Assembly (NCBI RefSeq): GCF_000002995.4
Contig: NW_025062477.1
Location: 12,134,696-12,198,695, forward strand
Length of the DNA: 64,000 nucleotides
Direction of reading: 5' to 3'
From: Brugia malayi
Taxonomy: Eukaryota > Nematoda > Chromadorea > Rhabditida > Onchocercidae
A program made the position numbers and the translations under genes. Of the stretch, positions 52,983 to 64,000 are shown piece by piece. Under the pieces are notes generated by a model. It was not told the DNA's origin. It made no database searches and worked only from the letters and a program-made list of their open reading frames with translations. Position 1 is the stretch's first letter. Each line of letters opens with the position of its first letter.

Positions 52983-55900
52983 ATGATATTGAATAATGCT
53001 GAAAATTGGAAGCAGACAGCGATGGAAGGAGACAGAGATGCAACAAAAGTTTGTAATTTACGAGAACGACCATTATTAATACGAGTTAATGGAATATTAT
53101 ATGATATAGCATTATTTGCTTCAAAACATCCTGGTGGACAAAAGGTTTATTATTATTTTATTTTTCTCTTCTTTTTTTCTTTGCTTTCAATTTTAAGATA
53201 TTTTAAATATAAAAAATTTCAATTTTTTTTTTTTTTTTTGTTATTTTTTAATGATAATTTCATCAAGTAATAAATCATTTTACCTACTGAAATGACTTAA
53301 ATTTAAATAGTTAGCTATGTAAAGCACTGAAAACAGGAATGCTGTATGGTGTTATTTGAGACTATGATATTATTATTATTAAATTTTACATCTACTTTTA
53401 GATAATGAAATTATAGAATCAAATATTTTAGTAAAGTTACTCTAAGTTGCTCGAATAATATATCATACCCGAAGCGATATGATATATTGGTGAAAAAATA
53501 ATTTTTTATGTTGCTTTCAAACATTTTATCAAAGAAAAATAATCAGGGATAAGTGGGAATATATTGGGAGAAAAGAGGAAGAGTAGGAAATTAACATAGT
53601 GGTATAATTATAATTTCAGGTATTGATAATAAACATTCTAAAGATTGATAGAATATGTTTATGATATTTATTCTATAAGTGTTTAATTAACATAGTGATA
53701 CGATTATAATTTCAGGTAATATATTTCTAAAGATTGATAGAATATATTTGTGTAATTCATTCTCTAATATAATGATAGCAAATTTTTATGATATTTTGTT
53801 TTAGGTACTTAAACATTTAGCAGGTGAAAATGTTGATGAATATATGAATGGTACTAAGCGTATCCTTGGGGTTAAACATGCACATTCAGCTGCTGCATAT
53901 CGAATGCTTCAAAAATATTCCGTTGATAATTGCTATGAGGTTTGTTGTATTTTGATCGTAACTTATTTGTTATATGTAATACTTTTCATACGAAATATTT
54001 CAATAAACAATAAATATTTGTTTTTCGTAATACTAAATAATTTTTAGATATGTAATTTTGATTATTTTCTTGTAAATAATCCGTAAATAACGAATAACTT
54101 TTGTCTTAATAATAATAATATCGCAATTTTTTTTCTTTGTTGTTGTTATGTTCAAATTATAAGCTATAATTGAAAGTAATCAACGAAAGGATGAGCATTT
54201 GTCTTTTTACTAATATATAAAATGATAATTTATTGATGATGAAAATCAAACAAAATAAGGGAAAACTTGAATAAAAAATATATTGCCAGATTCGTTTAAT
54301 GAAGATTTTATCACTGCAGATTATCATTTTAAATTATAATAAGTAGTAACTATTATTTAAAGTTCATTCTGTTGAAAATTTCTATGCCTCTCCCATATTA
54401 ATAGAAATCTTTAAATTTCACATATTAGAAATTCTGAATCTGATTATTTTTTTCTCGTAATGTTTAACTAGTTTGGTTTGTTTCCAAAGATATTCCAATC
54501 TGAAATTTGAATATTTCTCGATAAGTGGTCACAAGTTGATAATTGTATTTGATGTTTCAAATTCATAATGTTCACTTTTTGAAGGGAGACGATGAATTAT
54601 TATCTGATAAGCCAATTTTAAGTAAAGTGGGCTATTTGGGTGATCGATACTGGACGTGGATTCATCAACCATACGATGGAACACTTCGATTATTTGAATC
54701 AGATATTTTGGAAAATATGACTAGGACAAGTTGGTGGGTGGTACCACTTGTTTGGTTACCTTTGGTGATTATCTTTACACTACGCGCTTTTTCAATGATT
54801 TTCCAGGACTATGGTGATTTTTATTGTCAGTCTCAAATTATATTTGTTTTTTGAATGTCGACACTTTTTCTTGAATGTTTGTTTAGGTTTTAGTTGTTAA
54901 AAAAAAAGAAAAACTAATGTTTACATTAAATGAAATTAATGTGAAATATTTTTCTCTATTTTACTTTATATAAATAATACTTTATACGAAGATATAACCA
55001 GCTCGTGTTTTGATCATGCAACTTTACTCAAAATGAGATTTTAAGAAATTTGATGTGCTGGATAATATATAATAGCTTGATATTATAATTTTTATAAATT
55101 TCCGTTTTTTTTTTTTTTTTGATCGTATTTCTCTACAGGATTTCTGTACGGCCTCATTATTTGGACGTTCCTTTTTACATTAGGTGTTCTTGCATGGACT
55201 CTTCTGGAATATCTTCTTCATCGTTTTGCATTTCACTGGAAGCCTAATCCAGAATCACGCATTCAAATCATTTTGCATTTCCTATTACATGGTTTGCATC
55301 ATAAAGTTAGACTTTCGATTAGTTTTTGGAATTTTTTTTTCGAATTATTTTCATGCGCGATTTTCATTTCCAATTATTATTTAGTTTTCCTTTTCTTTCT
55401 CCTCTCTTTTTTTCCTTTTCCTTTTTTGTAAATGTTATTCCTACATACTATTACAGTAGTGATCACATTTGAAAATTTTCCTTTAAAATTTTTTATATAT
55501 TCCGATGATGCGAAAGTCTTTAAGTACATATACTTTTTGTTTTATTAGTCTTATTAACTCTAACATTTTTCATTGGAGCGATGAATTTAAATATAAAGTG
55601 ACAAATAATTCCTAATATTAGGTAAAGAATTTAATCCATTTATAAGCAAACTTTTTTCAGACACCAATGGATGGTGATCGTTTGGTTTTTCCACCTGTGC
55701 CGGCAGCTCCAATTGTTGCATTTTTTTATTATTTATATACTTCATTACTACCATACGACTTGTTTTGTTGTTTTGGAGCTGGTAAATTGTTTGGTTATAT
55801 CATTTACGATTGTTCACATTATTATTTTCATCATGCCGATCCATTACCAGGAACAAATCTACACTTTCGAAAAGTCTATCATAATAATCATCATTTCAAG

Positions 55901-56291
55901 CATTTCGATTTGGGTATATTTTTTTTCTTTAATCTTTTGTTGTTTTGTAATCTTTACTTGCTCTCTTTTAATCCAAAATACTTTTTCCTTTTCTTATTAA
56001 AAAATAATTTTAATTTGATAACATAAATTAATTCGACAATATAATTCAATAACTGGTCGAACTACAAAACGCAAAATAATCAATGTAAAAAGAACTCTTG
56101 CTTTGATTTAATCTTATATGCACAGTAAAAAATAAAACAATTTTTTCCGGAATCTCATTCCATTTTTCCATTTAAAACTAATAGTATTATCGGGGAAAAC
56201 TTCATTATTATTATTATTTTTTCTAGCTTTTGGTATATCGACTGTTTTATGGGATTATGTTTTTAATACAGTTGGTGCAGGTCCACTATGA
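52983..56291 (+). CDS. fath-1: Fatty acid 2-hydroxylase
   Basis: This enzyme 2-hydroxylates fatty acids destined for sphingolipids, at the ER membrane. Six exons: 52983-53144, 53805-53939, 54585-54813, 55139-55305, 55661-55913 and 56227-56291. They join in frame to 336 residues. Residues about 27-90 are a cytochrome b5 domain with the haem motif HPGG (49-52) and a second His in HAHSAAAY. The hydroxylase part has two hydrophobic stretches (WWVVPLVWLPLVIIF; GLIIWTFLFTLGVLAW) and the metal-binding His motifs LEYLLHRFAFH, LHGLHHK, DCSHYYFHH and YHNNHHFKHFD. The RLVFPPVPA segment is also typical. Length fits the family (about 310-370). Met-14 is an alternative start. Exon 3 uses a weak acceptor (TTTTTGAAG). 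AATAAA at 56695 is a possible poly(A) signal. Identity is secure; the symbol follows C. elegans. Confidence 0.96.
53591..53765. repeat. 96-bp tandem duplication carrying a splice acceptor look-alike
   Basis: Two copies start at 53591 and 53687 with TTAACATAGTGRTA. Each contains ATTATAATTTCAG/GTA and then TTCTAAAGATTGATAGAATA. The real exon 2 acceptor (TTTTAG/GTACTT) is only 40 bases further on. Confidence 0.85.
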
Positions 56292-57408
56292 TCAATTTTC
56301 ATTATTTCGTATTAAAAGTTGAACTTCTATTCATTCGGGTATTATTTTTCTATTTCTTTTTTAATATGGAAACAAAGTGTTTTCATATTTTGCTTACTAT
56401 TCATATACATATCTAACTTTATCTCCTGAATTACTGTTCTAATGTAATTAATGTACTGCTTTATAATTAATTAATTACATTAATTTATAGGAAAAAAAGT
56501 TTTTTTTTTTTCATTCCTTTGAAATTATCATGTGAATTACATTCTTATTAAATATTCCTGTAAATTATATTAACATGTAATTAATGTGATATTTTATAAC
56601 TAAATTGTATGCTAAAATGTGTTATAGCGTTTACTTTGTAGCAGTACTACTCGTAAGGTAAATATATAGAGATTTCTTTCATTTAGAATTTGTAAATAAA
56701 ATCAAAAGATCTGATTTTTGTTTTTTTGAATAGCGAGGAATAATTTAATAAAAATATTCTCGATTAGTTGTAGTTTACTTTCTTTCCTTTCCTTCTTTTT
56801 TTTTTTTTTTATTAAATTTTTAGAATTTATATTTCCTGTTTCCATGATTTTCATCCAGTCATTTCGATTTCAATATTACTTTTAATTACTTGGATTTCAA
56901 TATCATTTTGATGATAACTTAATCTATTAAAAGATAGATTTCCATTAAAAAGATTTTTTTTTCTTTTTTTCCATTGAAAGATAGGTATTAGGTATTTTTT
57001 TTTCAAGTCTATAAATTGATATCTATTAAATAAATGCTCTTTGTCCTGATATTTTATCGAAATAAGTGGAAAATATGTTGTAATACATTGTGCCAAATTG
57101 TTCAATAAAGCATATTTTGTTCAAGAATTATCTCAAACATAGCAATGATAGTGTTGTGATAAAAAAAGAATTACATTGCTATTAGAAATTCAATACAATT
57201 TCTACCGATTAATATTTAAAGTTATGTTTCTTTTGATTTGTTAGATAAGTTTTAGTTTATTAATGGAATAAAATGCATAAAATTGACCATGATAATTTTA
57301 CCAGTCGTACTAGAAATGATAAAAATGGAGCAATCCATTTCTAGGATTTGATAATCAATTACTACTAACCCCATAATTGTAATTAGATTTCATTTATTTC
57401 TTTGAAAT
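56292..57408. other. 3'UTR and spacer before the NOP10 cluster
   Basis: No gene is recognised in about 1.1 kb after the hydroxylase stop. It is AT-rich with a T tract near 56798 and a Lys/Asn-rich minus-strand ORF (56851-57105) of no recognisable family. Confidence 0.55.
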
Positions 57409-57819
57409 ATGTCGAAAGAAATTATGTAAGTGAGGATTTATTGACTTGAATTACTCAGCAAGGATTTACTAATTATTAAAAAATTCACTGAATAAGATGA
57501 AGCAAAAGACATTCTTGCTATCTTACTTCTTTTTTGACTTCATCCCATATTTAATAATTTATGGTGACACCAAAAAAAAAGACATAACCGGTTTATTACT
57601 GACTTCTTTCCAAGTTTATTACTGAAGATCATTCCATCTACAAACTATAACAAGAAATACGGATTTTGCGCATCTGGAAATGTCAATTAGGAAGAGATCG
57701 TTGATAACATTAGCAAACACATTGGGATCGATAATTTTCGTAAAGCGACTTTCATTCATCAGGGGGTCGCATTTATTGCTTTTGGGATTGTGACGTTGTG
57801 GAGTTACTGTGATTTGTAA
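57409..57819 (+). CDS. Putative 40-residue membrane micropeptide, first gene of the NOP10 cluster
   Basis: Two exons are proposed: 57409-57425 (MSKEI plus two bases) and 57714-57819. The donor is a perfect GTAAGTGAG and the acceptor is ACATTAG. They join in phase as a 40-residue protein: MSKEIIKHIGIDNFRKATF followed by a hydrophobic segment, HQGVAFIAFGIVTLW, ending SYCDL. The layout is a short amphipathic or basic head with one membrane segment near the C-terminus. I do not recognise the family. Support comes from the much higher G+C of 57660-57819, the clean splice frame, and the stop lying just 90 bases before the NOP10 acceptor. Against it are the very small size and a weak acceptor; another frame of exon 2 is also open for about 57 codons. 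Confidence 0.45.
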
Positions 57820-57910
57820 ACTGGCGGAACTGCGAGATGTTATAAAGGTGATTCATTAATTTTTACAACTTCAAATTGATACATATAGTTATACTAAGTT
57901 GATTTTGTAG
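57820..57910 (+). promoter_or_regulatory. Intercistronic spacer and NOP10 trans-splice acceptor
   Basis: The gap from the upstream stop to GATTTTGTAG (AG at 57909-57910) is 90 bases plus the acceptor, close to the roughly 100 bases typical of nematode operons. NOP10 ATG follows 13 bases after the AG. Spliced-leader (SL2-like) processing is inferred. Confidence 0.45.
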
Positions 57911-57923
57911 ATATTTGGTTGTA

Positions 57924-59163
57924 ATGTATTTGAAGTTTTATCTGGACGAAGAAGGCAATCGAGTTTATACTCTTAAAGTAAGTCATTTCATATTTGTCAC
58001 TCATTGGTATGCATATCAAAAGATTCAATTATCACACGAAATGGATTGACTGACAAGTTAGCATTGATTTAAGTTCTTTCTGAAAAACATCAAAAATGTT
58101 GGATGTTAGTATTAAGCTTAAATGTCATAATGAAAGTTCGGCGTTCATAAATTTGATATTGTTTTGAGTGATGGTCAGGAATGATTTCGATTATCATAAC
58201 TCGGATGAATAATGTTGCGTAAGTCACCAGTTGTTTTAGTTGTTATTTAGATCCGTGAAAAAAAAAAAAAATTCTTAGACATTTAAACTACTTAGATTGA
58301 TGAGGCAGCGAATAAGTCGCAAGATTATTGTGATCAAAATTTATGACCATGTTTTTTCTAGAAACGATTTAAATGGTTATGCTCTTAGTTTAACTTTAAA
58401 AAAAAGTTTAAAAGTGACTATGCTTTTAGTCATGATGTTTGTATTGTGATTGCCAATGAAAATTTTACTTTACAGCATCATATAGGCATATCGGTTTCCT
58501 TCGAGAATCATTAATAATTGTACCTTATATTTAATAATGATGCTTAGATGGGATATTCCTTGGCTGTTAAGGTGTGATAGTAATATTAAGTAGCATCATT
58601 AATAGTGGCAGTTTCTCAAAACTAATAGGTCACAGTCTTCATTTCGCTAAGTTTATCTAATCTTTTCTTTCTCTTACCCTCTGTTCTGGCTGATCGTGAG
58701 AGCATAGTTTTGAATCAGTTTTGACAATCATTGTCTTTGAGATTTTAGAGTTTTCTCTTTGGGGATAGATAAGTTAATTAAGATATTAGCTGAATAATGA
58801 ATTAGCTTAAAATGGATGGCATCCTTTCATCCCTCTACATTTAGGTAGACAAAGGTCTCAATTTCTTAAATTTACCATTCCTTTCATGTAGTTATTAGGA
58901 TGCCGACAATGCTTGGAAAAGGAGAGAAGAAAAAAAAAAAAAAAAAAACCATTAGTTTTATATTTCTGAGTTGTTGAAATTTCTTGGTAGTTAAGGAAAA
59001 TATAATTTAAATATTGTTTTAGGGTATAGATCCACAAGGCCGACAAACGCAAAGTGCTCATCCAGCTCGTTTTTCACCTGAAGATAAGAATTCGAAATAC
59101 AGAATAATTATTAAAAAGCGTTTTAATATTTTGCCTACAATGCAGCCAAAACCAGTTTATTAA
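57924..59163 (+). CDS. nop-10: H/ACA ribonucleoprotein subunit NOP10
   Basis: NOP10 is a core protein of H/ACA snoRNPs, which make pseudouridines in rRNA and snRNA in the nucleolus and Cajal bodies; in vertebrates it is also part of telomerase RNP. Two exons, 57924-57977 and 59023-59163, join in phase 0 to 64 residues, exactly the family size. The head [18 protein letters not shown] and the stretch [20 protein letters not shown] are diagnostic, followed by KKRF and a QPKP tail. The zinc-ribbon cysteines of archaeal Nop10 are missing, as in other eukaryotes. The acceptor of exon 2 is ATTGTTTTAG and the donor is GTAAGT. The single 1045-bp intron is less AT-biased than other introns here. It is the middle gene of a tight three-gene plus-strand cluster. 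Confidence 0.97.
57978..59022 (+). other. NOP10 intron, compositionally atypical
   Basis: This 1045-bp intron has fewer homopolymers and visibly more G+C than other introns in the window. Introns of snoRNP-protein genes sometimes host snoRNAs, but I found no convincing pair of C (RTGATGA) and D (CTGA) boxes at proper spacing. H/ACA folding could not be judged by eye. Confidence 0.4.
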
Positions 59164-59210
59164 TTCTGAAAATAAAAACGTGAGGTGTGGTTGCAAGTAC
59201 AGATTTTATT
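59164..59210 (+). promoter_or_regulatory. Short intercistronic spacer with trans-splice acceptor
   Basis: NOP10 stops at 59163. TTGCAAGTACAG ends at 59202, and the next ATG is at 59211. The 39-base gap up to and including the acceptor is too short for an independent promoter, so co-transcription and trans-splicing are likely. Confidence 0.65.
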
Positions 59211-60038
59211 ATGTTAGTTTGGGAATGGCGACGGAAATGGCGACAATATATTCGTAATAGGCGACCACCATCACGTTTAACATATCAACAGTTGACAAAG
59301 AGGTTAGTACAGTATTCCTGCTTTGGAAGGAGGAATGAAAAGAGAAGGTGTTATTTGAGTAATAATGATATATTTGAAAATTTAACATTCTAGACTATTT
59401 TCCTTTTGTTCCTTTTTCGTTGAATCATGTGTTATATTCAGGGCTTTATGAGATTAGTGAGCTCTTTTCGTCCTAAAAATTTGTGATATTGTGATCATCA
59501 AGCAGTTGTGTTTTAATTATAAAAACAATGCCTAATTATTCGCATTGCTAATAACCATTCATTTTCTATATTATTGCGCTCTCTGTGCCTGATTCACTGA
59601 GATCTAATACTCTGTTTTTTTATTTGGTACTGAATAGAAATTTCAAGCACTTATGCATTCTGTTGCTTTGGACAACGGCTAAATATTATAAACATTTTCT
59701 CCTATCCAGGTATTGGGTTACAGTGGGAAAAAATGTAAGTTGAAAAGAGTGTTAAGTAGGAATGGGATCCGAGTGTTCTACAAAATATCTTGATTTGTTA
59801 AGATTTTTTTTTTAATTTCAATGATTTTTTTTTTCGTTTCAGGTATACAAGAGTGTCATTCGTTCTTTTCGTTGTAGGATGGCATGCCATTGGTTTTGTA
59901 ATATGGAAAAAAGTAGAGAAATTGAAGAAAGATGATCCGCAAGAAAAAGGTTTACTAAGTGAAATATCCCAAAAAGGTTTCATGGACTTCACAGAAGAGG
60001 AAAAAGAGGATATTGATTTTGAAAATAGTGATAAATGA
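59211..60038 (+). CDS. Small single-pass membrane protein downstream of NOP10
   Basis: Two exons, 59211-59302 and 59843-60038, join in phase 2 (AG plus G gives Arg) to 95 residues. The N-terminal 35 residues are strongly basic (MLVWEWRRKWRQYIRNRRPP). Residues about 34-52 are hydrophobic (VSFVLFVVGWHAIGFVIW), then a KK-rich stop-transfer and an acidic tail (EEEKEDIDFENSD). ATG 59211 is chosen because the AG at 59202 excludes the earlier in-frame ATG at 59187. The layout resembles small mitochondrial inner-membrane assembly factors, but that is only a resemblance of layout and I do not recognise the family. A candidate AATAAA is at 60700. The acceptor CGTTTCAG and donor GTTAGT are good, and the open second exon supports a real gene. 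Confidence 0.78.
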
Positions 60039-60934
60039 GAACGGTGATGATTCCATTAAGAACATTGACCTACCTTTATTGCCGTACATTATTAAAATGA
60101 GATTACACAAATACCTGGGTTGCTAGAAGTCAATATCACTTTTCATCCTCTTGTGTCCTTTCTTCTACTCTTCTTGTACGTCTCCACTCTATCTGTATGC
60201 CCTTTTCGTTTTCTTTAATTTGATTTTCAGCGCTCGGTTTCAATATTGTTACGTTGCTATTTTTGCTTGTGAATGAAAGTTTAGAAAAATTTTTAAAATT
60301 CCGATGTTATCACATTAATGGAAATTTTGTAAATCTTACTCTCTTCCTTTATCGATGAACTTTAAACCCAGTCCTCATAGTTCACACAAAACAAACGCAA
60401 ACCTCAAATCGCTCATATCATTTCATGGCTTACCTATCATTTTTTTGAATTTTTTATATTGAAATAGTACATTACAGTAATAGATGTTTAATTATAACTC
60501 ATTGTTATTTATGAATGCTTTTATCTTTGGGAAACTTTCCTAGTTGAAATTGCAAATGTAGATGCAGTTTTCCTCTGTAAGTAACTTTATGCTAGCATCA
60601 TAGAAAAATAAGTAAAGAGTACCAGTCTCTTGTTATGAATGATAAATATATAAAATGTAGAAAAATTTTTAATGTATCAACAGCATATAGAAATAACAGA
60701 ATAAAAATGAAAACACGAATGCAGCATTTCGTTGGCGAAAGGTGTGATAAGCAATGTAAAACATTAATAGTTATAAGTGGATGAAGCGTAACAAGGAAGG
60801 AACATATTTTAAGTTGTTGAAAATTGAGAAAAAACTTTGATTAGCAACCGAAAAGAAGCGTTGAAATTAAAACTACTTTGCTAATTGAGAAGAAACAATG
60901 TTACTGAAAAAAAGAAGGAGCCATCTGACTATTA
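60039..60934. other. Convergent 3' region between the cluster and eEF1A
   Basis: The last cluster gene and eEF1A converge here. No exon is recognised. A plus-strand AATAAA at 60700-60705 could end the cluster transcript; no canonical AATAAA on the minus strand was seen for eEF1A within this stretch. Confidence 0.6.

Positions 60935-64000
<3,066 letters not shown>

Noticed and set aside
53844..54047. Start of a separate protein at MNGTKRILGV
   Set aside because: This is the middle of fatty acid 2-hydroxylase exon 2; the frame joins to the cytochrome b5 exon before it.
55184..55384. 66-residue ORF inside the hydroxylase exon 4 region
   Set aside because: Wrong frame; the correct frame carries the conserved His motifs.
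57497..57625. 42-codon ORF starting MKQKTFLLSY in the spacer before NOP10
   Set aside because: No splice or leader signals and ordinary AT-rich composition; it lies in the proposed intron of the micropeptide gene.
57978..59022. C/D-box snoRNA in the NOP10 intron
   Set aside because: TGATGA words exist (for example near 58299) but no CTGA box at proper spacing with a terminal stem was found.
59187..59210. Upstream in-frame ATG (59187) for the 95-residue protein
   Set aside because: It lies before the AG acceptor at 59202, so it would be lost on trans-splicing.

Overview
The window is nuclear DNA of a nematode. By eye it is extremely AT-rich, roughly four fifths A+T, with long A/T homopolymers, many microsatellites, and introns from a few hundred bases to almost 10 kb. 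Two things point to a nematode: the diagnostic N-terminus of nematode paramyosin, and short 5' leaders that follow an acceptor-like AG just upstream of several start codons, as expected for spliced-leader trans-splicing. The paramyosin N-terminus looks most like spirurine (clade III, filaria-like) versions, but I cannot fix the species from sequence alone. No tRNA, rRNA, transposon ORF, CRISPR or bacterial insert was recognised.

Layout. (1) Minus strand, 662-6061: the first five coding exons of paramyosin (unc-15 type); the gene runs off the left edge. (2) 6062-13001: about 7 kb without a clear gene, between divergent genes, with several microsatellites, two tandem repeats and a grainyhead-like palindrome. 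(3) Plus strand, 13002-36165: a synaptotagmin-like tandem-C2 protein with huge introns, a 74-bp higher-order satellite full of TGATAA motifs, and a possible alternative first exon. (4) 36166-40728: mainly 3'UTR and spacer, with two unexplained GC-richer islands. (5) Plus strand, 40729-44932: a type II membrane olfactomedin-domain protein (colmedin/UNC-122 class). (6) 44933-52982: an 8-kb gene-free block crowded with five classes of simple repeat. (7) Plus strand, 52983-56291: fatty acid 2-hydroxylase with cytochrome b5 and hydroxylase domains. (8) Plus strand, 57409-60038: a compact cluster that looks like an operon, made of a putative 40-residue membrane micropeptide, NOP10 (H/ACA snoRNP), and a 95-residue single-pass membrane protein. 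Only 90 and 38 bases separate each stop from the next acceptor. (9) Minus strand, 60935-63819: complete translation elongation factor eEF1A in seven exons, convergent with the cluster.

The strongest candidate novelty is the NOP10 cluster and its two small membrane-protein partners, neither of which I recognise. Next come the TGATAA satellite and the possible alternative first exon inside the C2 gene. Apart from the putative operon there is no sign that the neighbouring genes share a pathway.
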